Positions 9,173-18,921 are shown, numbered from the stretch's first letter. The stretch is 64,000 bases of DNA from Aeribacillus composti (GCF_007827555.1 NZ_VISS01000017.1:19122-83121); one strand, 5' to 3'. Notes: a model not told the origin generated them from the sequence alone. Numbers and translations: made by a program.

Positions 9173-10414
9173 CTAAATCGTTACCTTTTCTTTAGAAAAT
9201 TCAGGAAGAAAGAAGGTGAGGATTGCTGAAATGACTAATATGATTATTGAAAAATAAAAAGCAACATTATAATTCCCGTGGTAACTGTATAGTAAACCCG
9301 GCACATAGGCTCCTAGTGCTGATCCAATTTGGTGGCTGAAAGATAGCCAACCAATGATAAAACCAACAGAGTGTTGTTTAAAGTATTGCGTGACCAACAA
9401 TTGTGTAGGAGCAACAGTGGAAAAATCAACCAATCCAAAAACGATAGCGAAAATAATTAAAAGCAGAGGGTTATAGCTATAGAATAGAATAAACAACGAT
9501 AATGCCCGTATAACATATAGACAGATGAGCATTTTTCGACTGCTCCAGCGATCTGCTAACACACCAGAAAATAGTATTCCTACAATATTAAAAGCAGCCA
9601 ATATAGTTACTGCTGCACTAGTCGCACTTGTTGGAACTCCACACAACTGGGCATAAGGGATAAGATGTGTATCCATTAAACCTGTAGTGGTAAAACCGCA
9701 AACGCTAAATGGTAAAATCAAGAACCAAAATTGTTTTTTACGAAAAGCATCCCAAATTGAAAAATCATTGAATTTACTTGGCTGTTCAGTTGAGCTTTCT
9801 TCTTGATCCATTCCGCCAATTGGCAACATACCTTTTTCATTAGGATGGTTTCGTAAAATTAACAGGACAATTGGAAACACAACAATCATTAAAAAACATC
9901 CCAAGATGATGACCGTTGCTTTCCAATTCAACCATTGAATTAATAATAGAGATCCTGGTACCAACAGCATTTGTCCGGCTCCAAACCCTGCTTCGACAAT
10001 CCCTAAAGCAAATCCTCGTCTTTCATTAAACCAGTTTGTAACGACTACTGTTGCAGCCACGTTTGACGCTCCGCCAACCCCAAGTGATACAAATATAGCA
10101 TATAGAATAAACAATTGCCATGGATGATGGACAAAAGCTGTTAATAGAATACTAACTGCCACCAAAAAAGTACTGACAGAAAGGATTATACGAGGCCCAA
10201 ATTTATCAACTAACCTTCCTATAAATGGTTGGGAAAGTCCATAAACGATAAAGCTTAATGTCGAAATTAGCGATACTGTCCCTCTGTCCATTGAAAATTC
10301 CCTTTCCCAAGGTTCAACAAAAGCCCCGAAAGAAAGACGAACACCTTGAACAGCTAAAAGAGATAAAAACGTGACAAATAAAATAACCCAAGCATAGTGA
10401 AATCGTAACATCAT
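9173..10414 (-). CDS. MFS transporter, monocarboxylate/OFA-like
   Basis: 413 aa with 12 predicted membrane segments. The first segments contain [24 protein letters not shown], written here only as a landmark around residues 9-32. The loop 2-3 motif [10 protein letters not shown] is the typical MFS signature, and [20 protein letters not shown] resembles oxalate/formate and monocarboxylate antiporter relatives. It moves a small solute across the cytoplasmic membrane; the substrate is not visible. It stands alone on the minus strand with no linked enzyme. Start may be either of two adjacent ATG codons. Confidence 0.75.
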   Translation of the reverse strand: MMLRFHYAWVILFVTFLSLLAVQGVRLSFGAFVEPWEREFSMDRGTVSLISTLSFIVYGLSQPFIGRLVDKFGPRIILSVSTFLVAVSILLTAFVHHPWQLFILYAIFVSLGVGGASNVAATVVVTNWFNERRGFALGIVEAGFGAGQMLLVPGSLLLIQWLNWKATVIILGCFLMIVVFPIVLLILRNHPNEKGMLPIGGMDQEESSTEQPSKFNDFSIWDAFRKKQFWFLILPFSVCGFTTTGLMDTHLIPYAQLCGVPTSATSAAVTILAAFNIVGILFSGVLADRWSSRKMLICLYVIRALSLFILFYSYNPLLLIIFAIVFGLVDFSTVAPTQLLVTQYFKQHSVGFIIGWLSFSHQIGSALGAYVPGLLYSYHGNYNVAFYFSIIILVISAILTFFLPEFSKEKVTI

Positions 10415-10487
10415 TTTAGTTTAGTCTCCTAACTTCAAAATTTTAAAGATTCAATATTTTTTCTATTCTACCGAATTGGATGTTTAA

Positions 10488-10679
10488 GTCAAGCCATTTT
10501 TTCCAATATTTTTCTCCGTCAATCGCGACAAAAATCAGTTCATATTCCGAGATGGTGGTTATTTTACAGAAGACGGTCTCAATGATTTGAATATGCCAAC
10601 TGTTGTCTCCCCCAATCGTGCAAAAATCTCTGTTGAACCGATGCAAATCAAAGGATTGGCAAAGTTTCCCTGGAAATAA
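10488..10679 (+). pseudogene. Start-less open stretch upstream of CRISPR locus 1
   Basis: 63 codons are open between TAA at 10485 and TAA at 10677, with protein-like content (for example FRDGGYFTEDGLNDLNMPTV and KGLAKFPWK) but no usable start codon or RBS. Its 3' half is homologous at DNA level to the leader regions of the CRISPR arrays at 20086 and 29884, where the frame is broken. It may be the C-terminal remnant of a gene that once lay beside an array. I do not recognise the family, and chance openness is possible. Confidence 0.35.
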
Positions 10680-10725
10680 TCAATCAAGCATTAAAAATGA
10701 AATGCGTATATAACACTTTTTTGGG

Positions 10726-10820
10726 GTTTTTATCTTCACTATGAGGAATTGCAAGTCTCCATGACCAATAATGACGTGATGCCCGTATCCGTTTTTATCT
10801 TCACTATGAGGAATTGCAAG
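10726..10820 (+). CRISPR. Degenerate two-repeat CRISPR locus (locus 1)
   Basis: Two identical 30-nt repeats at 10726-10755 and 10791-10820 (start GTTTTTATCTTCACTATGAG, end GAATTGCAAG) flank one 35-nt spacer. They differ from the repeats of the arrays at 20086 and 29884 mainly at C for A in the middle and GCAAG for GAAAC at the end. A leader with AAGCATTAAAAATGAAATGC precedes it, as at the other two loci. No cas genes are nearby. The changed 3' end suggests decay. Confidence 0.8.
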
Positions 10821-10982
10821 CAAGACGAAAGAGAGAAGTTTGTTTGACGTTCTGGAGGCCATTATTTATCATACAGCCAAATTGCCAATTATTTATGTTT
10901 CAAAGGAGCCGTGCCAACAATGATTGAACGTGCGGAAAAGAAAATAGCGGAGAGAAAAACAGAAAGCCTCTTCTGCCTTTAA
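10821..10982 (+). pseudogene. C-terminal remnant of a phage sigma-like late regulator
   Basis: From directly after the second repeat of CRISPR locus 1, the DNA closely matches the 3' third of the prophage gene at 46678-47181. The shared protein end includes MIERAEKKIAERKTESLFC. The remnant carries a 3-nt deletion near TGTTTCAAAGGA and a small indel near 10850, and lacks the first two thirds. The matching region encodes the sigma-70 region 4-like helix-turn-helix. It shows that a related phage once occupied this spot. Confidence 0.8.
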
Positions 10983-11020
10983 ATGGGTAAAGAGGCTTTG
11001 TCTTTGTTTGTGCATTTACA

Positions 11021-11106
11021 ATTGCTTCACGGTTTTTTTCGCTAATCATATGATCATTTGTTAAAATTGTGCCGTCTAAGTCGATTGCGATTCATTTCAT
11101 TAGCAT
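11021..11106 (-). pseudogene. N-terminal remnant of a Cof-type HAD hydrolase
   Basis: On the minus strand from an ATG at 11106 the frame reads MLMK, a TGA stop, then IAIDLDGTILTNDHMISEKN, the hallmark first motif (DLDGT) of Cof/YidA sugar-phosphate phosphatases. The rest of the gene is missing where the phage regulator remnant begins. It lies just downstream of the oxidoreductase gene, so the two were probably one operon. Confidence 0.65.
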
Positions 11107-11131
11107 TTTTCCACTGGCGTTAGGAATTTCA

Positions 11132-12073
11132 CTACATCGTCAACAGCTTCACAACTTGTTTTGTCCGTTCATGACTATTTATATCGGATTCAATTTTGCC
11201 GTTTTTCACGCAGTTTATAAATTCTTCTACTTCATAATACATCGTTTCAAATTTATGTTCCACGGTTAAATCTTTTATTTCACCGTTTCGATATTTGATG
11301 ACAACTTTCTTCGGATCGCTGATTTTGTCAATTTCAATAACACCTTTTTCTCCTTGGATCTCACTAGGGAAAAAGGAGTCTGTTATTTTGGAATACATTA
11401 CGACTGCTTCAAAATTATCATAATTTAAAATCATACTTCCTTGACCGTCTGCACCGGTGGATAAGTAATAGTGATTTTTTACTATGGATTTTGGTTCGCC
11501 GACTAGATGAACAATTGGTGCTAAGCAGTATACACCCAAATCCATTTTCGAACCGTTTCCTAATTCCGGTTTAAAGGCGTTTTCAATAATTCCTTCTTTA
11601 TATTTATCATATCGTGAAGAATATTGATTGTAATGGAAAACAAATCGTCTGATCGGAGCGATTTCGTCAAGATGTTTTTTTAAATTTAAAAAGGTCGGTG
11701 TAACGGTTGATTTCATCGCTTCCATAAACATGGCATTGTAAGTTTTGGCTGTTTGAATGACCTCATCCATTTCTTGCACGGAAGTTACTGCCGGCTTTTC
11801 GCAAAGAACGTGAATTCTATTTTTCATGGCCAAAATACTTTGTTCGGCATGGAATTTGTTGGGGGATGCAATATAAACGGCGTCAATATTGCCGCTTTGA
11901 AACATTTCTTCAAGGTTGGTGTACACGTGTTTTATTTGATATTTTTCGGCAAACATTTTTGCTTTTTCCATTGTTCTCGAATAAACAGCGCCGAGGGAAA
12001 ATTCCGGGTGTGCGCTTGCAGCTTTTATAAAATGGTCGGTAATCCAGTTTGTTCCTATAATACCAAATCTCAT
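11132..12073 (-). CDS. Gfo/Idh/MocA-family NAD(P)-dependent oxidoreductase
   Basis: 313 aa from ATG 12073, which has AAAGGTGGG upstream; a GTG at 12085 is less likely. The N-terminal Rossmann fold starts FGIIGTNWITD, and the family motif VLCEKPAVTS (EKP, catalytic-dyad lysine) is near residue 95. The C-terminal dehydrogenase domain contains NGSKMDLGVYC. Such enzymes oxidise or reduce sugars, inositols or bile pigments; the substrate is unknown. The downstream HAD gene is destroyed. Confidence 0.85.
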   Translation of the reverse strand: MRFGIIGTNWITDHFIKAASAHPEFSLGAVYSRTMEKAKMFAEKYQIKHVYTNLEEMFQSGNIDAVYIASPNKFHAEQSILAMKNRIHVLCEKPAVTSVQEMDEVIQTAKTYNAMFMEAMKSTVTPTFLNLKKHLDEIAPIRRFVFHYNQYSSRYDKYKEGIIENAFKPELGNGSKMDLGVYCLAPIVHLVGEPKSIVKNHYYLSTGADGQGSMILNYDNFEAVVMYSKITDSFFPSEIQGEKGVIEIDKISDPKKVVIKYRNGEIKDLTVEHKFETMYYEVEEFINCVKNGKIESDINSHERTKQVVKLLTM

Positions 12074-12311
12074 AACGAATCCCACCTTTATTGTTCATAT
12101 TTGTACATGAATATCATATTATAACATGTTCTGCAGCAGCTTTTTATTCGATTATCTTTTTTTTGAACTAACTTAAAACTCCATGTCAATAAAAACCAAA
12201 ACATATTAACATGGTAAGAGCTGTCTGAAAAGTCCCGAAAAAAAGAGTAAACGACAGTTTCTTTTTCATCTGCTTTTCTGTTTTGATCGAATTTCTGAAA
12301 AGGATAAACAG

Positions 12312-12500
12312 GCATTCAGAGTGGGAGCAACCGAACTCGCTTGGTCAATCGGACCGACCATTACATTTATACTGGCCGTATTATTGGTGCCCTTAGGATT
12401 GTTCGGTTCGGGATTGCCTTGGCACCGAACACGCAAGCGGGAAATTGAAAAAGAACGGTATGGAATTTTGGAAACGGAAGAAAAAGTTACGAATATTTAG
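12312..12500 (+). pseudogene. C-terminal remnant of a membrane transporter
   Basis: The 62-residue frame ending at TAG 12498 reads as a last membrane helix (ITFILAVLLVPLGLFG) followed by a charged cytoplasmic tail with HRTRKREIEKERYG. It has no start. A sequence GCTGTCTGAAAAGTC at 12220-12234, like an insertion-sequence end, lies just upstream and may mark what cut the gene. Family is uncertain, perhaps an MFS-type permease. Confidence 0.5.
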
Positions 12501-13425
12501 AGAAGTTGCTTCACGACTTGCTCCAGCAGCTTGGTAATCCTTTGTCTCGCATCAATAACCCGTGCAAAAGTTCATTATTTGCGGTAATATGATATTGAGT
12601 CATGTTTGCATATCTCTTAGTTGGTGTTTTTATCTGTCAAAGGGGAAGCAGCATGACTCTTTTTCTTTTTTTACACAATGATATGGACTTTACTCTTCAG
12701 CTACACATGTGTTTTTATTTTTAGTCACGATATTTTGATTATCCTCTATGACTATACTTCTGATTTTGTCTCTTCACCATTTTCTGTGATTGACACACAA
12801 TCCCAGTAATGAACCTGTAGAATGTCAACTTGATTTTTTGAACGAAAATGAATTTTCACATTCGTTTGAACTTAATCATATATTGAAATTATATATACTA
12901 GATATATATTATTTTAGCCTTTAAAATAACTTTCAATAATGATTTTACCAATAAATTCGCTTGTTTATAATATATACTTAGTATATAATGAGTGTATAAA
13001 AGCAGATGAAATAATTGAGGTAGTGTCAAAAGTCCTTGAGAACTCAGTAGATGTTCATAGTTATTTCCATTAATTAGATGGAAATGCCATGCAATTACTA
13101 TTGGCAAAAGCGCCAATAGTTTTGACATTGACGTCAAGGGCAAAGGGAACAAAAAAGCATGCCAAAAAAGTTTTAAAACCATTGTCGAATTCGGAGTTCA
13201 CTTCTTCTGTGGAGGGTTTTAAGGGCTAACCTAAACCAAAAGGTAGGTCATTTGTTCTATCAGCCATTAAGACGATTACACACTATTTTCGGTGCTGGTG
13301 GCATACAGAAAATCGGAGGGAGCGTCGCACTGTGGACAATTGATAGAGCGAGGCACTGACGATAATGAAATATAGTGATTTTATATGAAAATTTTTACAA
13401 TACGAATAATAGAGGAGCGAACGCT
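12501..13425. other. 925-bp gap without a supportable gene
   Basis: Very AT-rich in its centre (12880-12990). A perfect hairpin CTATTGGC/GCCAATAG lies at 13098-13119 followed by TTTTG and could be a plus-strand terminator. A few short open stretches exist, including a minus frame at 12898-13182, but none has a start, RBS and protein-like composition together. Scattered pieces look like decayed coding DNA. AGAGGAG at 13411-13417 is the RBS of the next gene. Confidence 0.4.
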
Positions 13426-14145
13426 ATGATTAAAGTTAGCAATCTCACTAAAGAATTTTTGCAGGGGCAAGAGAGAACACGGGTGTTGAAAGGCGTCGAT
13501 TTGAATATTAAAAAAGGCGAATTCGTAGCGATAATGGGACCCAGTGGCTCCGGAAAAAGCACTTTGCTGCAGCTGATGGGAGGCCTTGACGTACCGACCG
13601 CTGGAGATATACAAATTGACGGGAAATATTTAAATAAGATGAGCGAAAAAGAAAGAACGATATTCAGAAGACAAAAACTGGGGTTCGTTTTTCAAAATTA
13701 TCAACTGCTTCCGACTTTAACTGTAGAAGAAAATATTGCGTTTCCACTTCATGCCGACGGCAAACTGACAAAGGAGAAGAATCGGGTGATCCAAGAATTG
13801 ATTCAGGCGGTAGGATTGGAAGGACTTCATCGCAAACGCGCCAACTTGCTCAGTGGCGGTCAACAACAGCGTGTTGCTATCGCCAGGGCACTCGTAAATA
13901 GCCCGACTGTTTTATTAGCGGATGAACCGACAGGGAATTTGGACAGAGCGAATGCAGAAGAAATTCTCCGGCTATTGACAGTCTTCCATCGTGAAAACAG
14001 ACAAACGATCGTGATGGTTACTCATGATATTTTTGCAGCCGGATTTGCGGACCGGATTATTCTTTTCAGGGACGGAGGCATCGATCAGGTGGTATCGAGG
14101 GAGGAGGGCGACTATGCTAAATATTTGGCGAATTTCATGGCGTAA
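13426..14145 (+). CDS. ABC transporter ATP-binding protein, LolD/MacB type
   Basis: 239 aa from ATG 13426 with AGAGGAG upstream. Walker A GPSGSGKST, Q-loop FVFQNYQLLPTLTVEEN, signature LSGGQQQRVAIARAL and Walker B VLLADEPTGNLD are intact. This is the subclass that works with FtsX-like permeases in peptide or lipid export and antibiotic resistance. It overlaps the permease gene by 32 bp, so translation is coupled. A PadR regulator closes the operon. Confidence 0.9.
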   Translation: MIKVSNLTKEFLQGQERTRVLKGVDLNIKKGEFVAIMGPSGSGKSTLLQLMGGLDVPTAGDIQIDGKYLNKMSEKERTIFRRQKLGFVFQNYQLLPTLTVEENIAFPLHADGKLTKEKNRVIQELIQAVGLEGLHRKRANLLSGGQQQRVAIARALVNSPTVLLADEPTGNLDRANAEEILRLLTVFHRENRQTIVMVTHDIFAAGFADRIILFRDGGIDQVVSREEGDYAKYLANFMA

Positions 14146-16576
14146 TATCACTCATAACAAAAAGCGTTTTTTCTTTACCTTGTTTGCAATTATACTGGGA
14201 ACATCTTTTATCACCGCTATGCTGGTAGCCGATAGAACAACTAGAGACGTTTTTAATTACTACACAGATATGTATGTAGCCAATGCAGATTATTGGGTTT
14301 TAAGCGATAAGCATACTTATCCGGAAAAAATGATTGAGCCTGTTCAAGATGATCCCGATGTTACGAATATGCTGCTTGTTCTCCAAAAGCAAGCGTTCTT
14401 TGAACTTGAAGACGATCACTCTTTAAGTCAAAGATCTGTACGAATTATCGGAGTCAGTGACCAAAACAGCCCGTTACTGGTGCTTCCTGTGATTGAAGGC
14501 AGTTTGGATAATAAAGGGGTCATATTGCCGAAAACTGTTGCAACCCTTTTAGGAAAAAAGGTTGGGGATACGGTTCGGTTTGAAGGTTTGGGAGAGGCAA
14601 AAGTTTCTGCTATTGTTGAGTATACGCAGCTGCTTGCAAGTCCTAGTGATTGGGACAGTGCTGAATCAACTAGTTTTCGGGTTTTAGTTCCACTCGATAT
14701 GTTAAGAGAATGGACAGGCAAACATGATGAGATTTCTTATATGCGGTTTCAGGTCAACGGCGATGGCAAGGACCTCTTTCATTCCTTACAGCAGCAGTTC
14801 CGTGGGTCAGGTGTGTTCATACAGCCTGTTGTAGCAGATGACCTTCAGAACAACGATATTAGCGGCCTCTATACCTTCTTTTATATTGTTGCCGGTTTAT
14901 CGATGTTAGTCAGCGGTTTTATTGTCTTTAACACAATTTATACAAGCGTGATCGAAAGAAAAAAAGAATTTGCTATAATGAAAAGCTTCGGCTACACACA
15001 ACGTTCTGTGTCTAAGCTTGTGCTCATTGAAATCGTACTTTTGTCATTGATCGGTACAGCCATCGGTGTTCCTCTTGGTATATGGCTCGGTGATCTGTTT
15101 ATGCAGGAACTGCTCAGCATGCTCCAATTTGATATAGTTTATACTTTAAATTGGAGATTGCCGGCGATTATGGCGGTGACTGTTGGAGTGCTGTTCCCTG
15201 TTCTGTTTTCGCTTTTCCCTATTTATCATGCAGGCAGAACATCGATTTTATTGACGTTAAAAATGGCCAGCCAATCGAAGGGATCATCAAGACCTCTGCT
15301 AATTAGAGCTGTAGTTGGCTTGGTGCTTCTATGCTTTGTGTTTATCGACCACTCTGTAACTTATGCAGCCGTTTTAGCAGGTGTCATTCTTTTGTTTCCT
15401 TTGTTGTTGGCCGGTTTAAGCAGAATCATAAAACCTGTTTTAAATTTTCTTTTTCATTATGCGGGGAGTTTGGCTGCCAAAAGCCTCTTTCAACAAATCA
15501 ATCGAAATGCAAATACGGCAGCGATACTCGGCATCGGAATTTCGGTTATTTTATTGCTTGGTGCGGTGGTGGAATCAGCTCCGGAAGGATATGAACAAGA
15601 AATCAGGAATACGTATGGGGGAGATATGAGACTTACGTCTGAAGCGCCTTGGTCTACAGAAGATATAACGAAACTGCGTTCTTATGATGGAGTTCTAGGC
15701 GTTGAGCCATTAATGGAAGCGACCCCGATTACGTGGGAAACGGTTGACGGCGTAAGCAGACAATTTTCTGTTTTTGCCGTAAGTGAAGATGGTCCGGCGT
15801 TATTTGCCGATCAACATGAGGAAAAACTGTATAACCGGTTAAAACAGCAAAATGCTGTGCTTCTTGGTGAACGCGCATTTGATGAATGGGGCGGGGAGAT
15901 CGGGCAGAGCATTCGGATGAATACGCCAAATGGTGAACAATCTTATGAGGTGGTTGGAGTTGTCAAAACATCGCATTATTCCGGTTATGTCGCGTTTATG
16001 GATGAGGAACGTCTTAAGGAGGAATTTGGATGGACAAAAGGCTTTGATTTGCTGCTTACTGTTGACAACGAAGCGGCCAGTTCCATCCGAGATCGGGTAT
16101 GGTCTGATTTCCGCGATCATCTGTCAAAGGTTCAAACGGTTGAAGATGAAATTGAGTCCACTACTTCAACAATTTCCGGTATGAATGAACTGATCTTGAT
16201 GTTGCTGTTTATGATCATCGGGTTAGCCAGTATCGGCACAGCCAACACCCTTTTGATGAACACGCTGGAACGCGTTCCCGAGATCGGAACGATGCGTGCT
16301 CTTGGGTTTACTAAACAACAGGTTAGAAATATGATTATCGCCGAAGGCTTGCTCGTTGGGTTATCCGGAGTTATCGGAGGAATAGCAGCTGGGTTGATCT
16401 TAATCTATGTAACAAGTCAGTCTGAACTCATGGACGGATTTATGTCTTTCAAGCTGCCATACAGTAATATGATAATGGCAGTGATATCCGGTGTTGTGTT
16501 GAGTCTATGCGCCGCTTGGATGGCAAGCCAAAGTGCCAGCAAAATAGATATCCAATCATCACTGAAAGAAGGTTGA
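14114..16576 (+). CDS. FtsX-like ABC transporter permease
   Basis: 820 aa from ATG 14114 with GAGGAGG upstream; the frame is open further 5' but inside the ATPase gene. The N-terminal helix is followed by a large extracellular MacB-type domain, then three helices (about residues 250-390), a second extracellular domain and a final three-helix FtsX domain with NTLLMNTLERVPEIGTMRALG. It would act with the ATPase at 13426 in export of a peptide, lipid or drug. The substrate is unknown. Confidence 0.88.
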   Translation: MLNIWRISWRNITHNKKRFFFTLFAIILGTSFITAMLVADRTTRDVFNYYTDMYVANADYWVLSDKHTYPEKMIEPVQDDPDVTNMLLVLQKQAFFELEDDHSLSQRSVRIIGVSDQNSPLLVLPVIEGSLDNKGVILPKTVATLLGKKVGDTVRFEGLGEAKVSAIVEYTQLLASPSDWDSAESTSFRVLVPLDMLREWTGKHDEISYMRFQVNGDGKDLFHSLQQQFRGSGVFIQPVVADDLQNNDISGLYTFFYIVAGLSMLVSGFIVFNTIYTSVIERKKEFAIMKSFGYTQRSVSKLVLIEIVLLSLIGTAIGVPLGIWLGDLFMQELLSMLQFDIVYTLNWRLPAIMAVTVGVLFPVLFSLFPIYHAGRTSILLTLKMASQSKGSSRPLLIRAVVGLVLLCFVFIDHSVTYAAVLAGVILLFPLLLAGLSRIIKPVLNFLFHYAGSLAAKSLFQQINRNANTAAILGIGISVILLLGAVVESAPEGYEQEIRNTYGGDMRLTSEAPWSTEDITKLRSYDGVLGVEPLMEATPITWETVDGVSRQFSVFAVSEDGPALFADQHEEKLYNRLKQQNAVLLGERAFDEWGGEIGQSIRMNTPNGEQSYEVVGVVKTSHYSGYVAFMDEERLKEEFGWTKGFDLLLTVDNEAASSIRDRVWSDFRDHLSKVQTVEDEIESTTSTISGMNELILMLLFMIIGLASIGTANTLLMNTLERVPEIGTMRALGFTKQQVRNMIIAEGLLVGLSGVIGGIAAGLILIYVTSQSELMDGFMSFKLPYSNMIMAVISGVVLSLCAAWMASQSASKIDIQSSLKEG

Positions 16577-16580
16577 CAAC

Positions 16581-17084
16581 TTGTCAGTTAAATATGGAAT
16601 TTTGACATTGTTATACCAAAAAAAACATCATGGATACGAATTGAAATTAGAATTGGATTCCCTTTTTGGCATTAAAGGCAAAATTAATCCCGGTCAGATC
16701 TATACTACGCTTGATCGCCTGATTCGTGATCAACTTGTCTCGTCCGCAGGAATGGACGATCAGGAAAGAAAATTATACGAGTTAACACCAAAAGGTAAAG
16801 ATGAGTTGGAAAAATGGTTGCTGGAACCGGTGCCATACACCACGACAAAAGAAGATTTTTTCTTTAAATGGAGCTGTGCCCGCAAAATTAATTTTGCTCA
16901 GGAAAAGAAAATGCTTGAACAGCAAAAAGCGGTGGTGATTAAAGAAGTGATGGAATTGACCAAATTAAAAACAGAGCTGCTGCTTCAAGGTGACGAAAGC
17001 AAATATTTATTGATCACCGGTATTTTATTGCATTTAGAGGCGGATTTAAACTGGATAAATCAAGTTGAAAATCGAATCCATTAA
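16581..17084 (+). CDS. PadR-family transcriptional regulator
   Basis: 167 aa starting at TTG 16581, 9 nt after GAAGG, 4 bp after the permease stop. The winged helix contains HGYELKLEL and GQIYTTLDRLIRDQLV, and the C-terminal dimerisation helix is Lys/Glu-rich. PadR proteins commonly repress a linked exporter and are released by its substrate, so autoregulation of this three-gene operon is likely. Confidence 0.85.
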   Translation: MSVKYGILTLLYQKKHHGYELKLELDSLFGIKGKINPGQIYTTLDRLIRDQLVSSAGMDDQERKLYELTPKGKDELEKWLLEPVPYTTTKEDFFFKWSCARKINFAQEKKMLEQQKAVVIKEVMELTKLKTELLLQGDESKYLLITGILLHLEADLNWINQVENRIH

Positions 17085-17138
17085 AAGCTGCCAAGTTCAA
17101 AGAAAAGTGCGGGCCAGCATAAATAGAATGAAAGGAGA

Positions 17139-17633
17139 ATGGGCTTAGGATTGCGATTCTGGCATATCATTGGGAACTGTTTATCGTAGCGGAAGTGTTG
17201 TCAGTCATCTTTCGATATTTTTTAGAAAACCAAAACTCAGTATTTTGCTGAAAGCTGAAGCTCGACTCGGGTTGTATGTATGTCAGCAAACAGGGTGAGA
17301 TTTCAACGTTTCTCATTGTTATTACTATATTTGTCATTTATGCTTGTACTTTTGGAATATCCGATTTTATCAGGTCTAGATCAATAAAAATCGGTCAGCT
17401 GCGCGGTGTTGAGCTGTTAACAGATGAAGAAATATGAAAAGATAAGACAAAACCGTGATGCGAAATATATCGAAAAAATTCGTATATCCTCGCTCATTCA
17501 CCTGGTGTTATTCGTTGTGGTTCCAGCAATATTTTGGTCTATGGGGACGGACGAAACACTTAATAATGAAAATATGAAAGAAGAAAGTAAAAAGACCCCG
17601 GCTGTGGCTGCTCCTGTCAAAGAAGATTTCTAG
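17139..17633 (+). pseudogene. Frameshifted integral membrane protein gene
   Basis: AAAGGAG at 17131-17137 and ATG 17139 start a gene whose reading frame is broken at least three times. Membrane-like pieces are AYHWELFIVAEVLSVIFRYF (about 17162-17221), STFLIVITIFVIYACTFGIS (about 17304-17363) and, in another frame from 17424, SSLIHLVLFVVVPAIFWSMG. A small multi-pass membrane protein of unknown role once stood here, just after the exporter operon. The C-terminus runs into the next remnant. Confidence 0.55.
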
Positions 17634-17980
17634 GAGTATATGGATGAAGCAGTACAAATTCATTACTTAAATTTGGCGAAAAATCCTGGTGCTTACAAAA
17701 ATAAAAAGGTTGTATTCACAGGAAAAGTTATTCAAATTATTGAACATGGAACAACATTACTTTTAAAGTGAACGTCGATAAAAGTATAGACGGCGTTTGG
17801 AAAAATGCGATAGTCGTGAATTACCGAAATGCAAACAAAAAAAGCCATCTGCTTGAAAATGAAATGATTACTTTTTGGGGAACCGTCAAGGGATTAAAAA
17901 CTTATCAGTCTTCGGGAAAACAAGTAACAATCCCTGAAGTGTACGCAAAGTATATAACGATAATGTGGAATGAAAAATAA
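17600..17980 (+). pseudogene. Broken OB-fold-like secreted protein gene
   Basis: The frame continuing from 17424 meets TAG at 17631, resumes with YMDEAVQIHYLNLAKNPGAY and KNKKVVFTGKVIQIIEHG, then hits TGA at 17769. The remaining NVDKSIDGVWKNAIVVNY and the end KYITIMWNEK continue one frame over from 17768. This is one domain with a stop and one frameshift near the TTTTAAAG run. It resembles small extracellular OB-fold domains attached to Firmicute lipoproteins. It lacks its own signal peptide and looks fused to the membrane protein remnant upstream. Confidence 0.5.
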
Positions 17981-18160
17981 GTAACTGAAGCGAACTCGCT
18001 ATCGGACGGTTTCATGTACGAGGATGTGGAATTAAAAGAACCTTACCGGAGCTATCTAAGCAGGTGATAGGTAATAAAAGCCAAGTGTTATGGTCATCAA
18101 TTTTAAAATTCATCGTAACGCTTTCTATTAATTCTAAGTCACTTATGATCGTGTACAATT

Positions 18161-18427
18161 TTAAACCGTTGACTCGGAACAGTATATCCGTCCCGAGTTT
18201 TTTTCTTTATATTCTAAAAACTTAAGCTCTGTTTTTTGTACTGTGAAAGCTAATTTTTTAGATTCAAATCGCTCTTCTTCACACTTCAATATGGATGGAT
18301 CTTGACGTATAGTGGAAATTTCATTGAACATGGCACGATTGATGTCAGAAGTTAACAAGCCAGACCTTGATTGCTTTTCAGAAGCATTTTCCGTACTCCT
18401 TTTTAGAAAAGCTCTCCACTTGATCAT
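18161..18427 (-). CDS. Small hypothetical protein (doubtful)
   Basis: 88 aa from ATG 18427, charged and soluble (MIKWRAFLKRSTENASEKQS at the start). No family recognised. The RBS is weak and the last codons overlap a plus-strand terminator hairpin, so it may be spurious. It lies 29 bp beyond the stop of the DUF2269-type gene on the same strand and could be the operon's last gene. Confidence 0.25.
   Translation of the reverse strand: MIKWRAFLKRSTENASEKQSRSGLLTSDINRAMFNEISTIRQDPSILKCEEERFESKKLAFTVQKTELKFLEYKEKNSGRIYCSESTV
18172..18204 (+). terminator. Intrinsic terminator
   Basis: ACTCGG (18172-18177) pairs with CCGAGT (18193-18198) and is followed by TTTTTTT. It would end plus-strand transcription through the decayed genes at 17139-17980. 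Confidence 0.55.
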
Positions 18428-18456
18428 TTTCCATCGCTTTCGGCGGAAAAGTGTGT

Positions 18457-18921
18457 TCAGAAGAATCCCTTGCCAATCATAAGATATAAGATCATAACAG
18501 GAAGAAGTGTTGCAATAGTTCCGAATATCATCCAGAGCCATGACACTCGACGGTACGCTTCCGTGTTGAACTCATTTTCCTCAGTTTGAGCGCTGAGCCG
18601 TATCATCTTTCGCTGTAAGGGGAGAAGCACCCCTGCCCAAAGTACTCCTGTCAATACAAACAATATTAATGACAAGGTCAGCCAATTAAATCCCGAAATA
18701 AGATACCCCGTTCGAACGGCCATCCAAACTCCGGATGTGATGATGAGCAGCAGTCCCGGAATTGTGAAAACGAAATCAGCAAGCATGACGTTTTTGGCGG
18801 CACTATGAATTAATTCACGATTCCCTGTTTGATCTGCCCGCATTTTCCAAAAAGCCGTAATGATAATATTGCCTAAAAAAAGGACAACTCCGACAATATG
18901 CATAAATAACAGAAATTCCAT
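18457..18921 (-). CDS. DUF2269-like integral membrane protein
   Basis: 154 aa with four hydrophobic segments: FLLFMHIVGVVLFLGNIIIT at residues 3-22, then segments near 48-68, 80-102 and 128-150. Pattern and length match DUF2269 proteins, which have no assigned activity. It starts 10 bp after the TetR gene on the same strand, so the two are co-transcribed and the TetR protein probably controls it. Confidence 0.75.
   Translation of the reverse strand: MEFLLFMHIVGVVLFLGNIIITAFWKMRADQTGNRELIHSAAKNVMLADFVFTIPGLLLIITSGVWMAVRTGYLISGFNWLTLSLILFVLTGVLWAGVLLPLQRKMIRLSAQTEENEFNTEAYRRVSWLWMIFGTIATLLPVMILYLMIGKGFF

Noticed and set aside
12220..12234. Single insertion-sequence-like end GCTGTCTGAAAAGTC
   Set aside because: No partner end or target duplication could be found nearby, so no element is called.
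12898..13182. 94-codon minus-strand open frame in the long gap
   Set aside because: No RBS, very biased Leu/His/Tyr composition, and it crosses a hairpin and AT-rich DNA; looks like chance openness.
17768..17980. 70-codon frame taken as an independent small gene
   Set aside because: It continues the OB-fold-like sequence of the upstream frame after a one-base shift and has no RBS, so it is part of a pseudogene.
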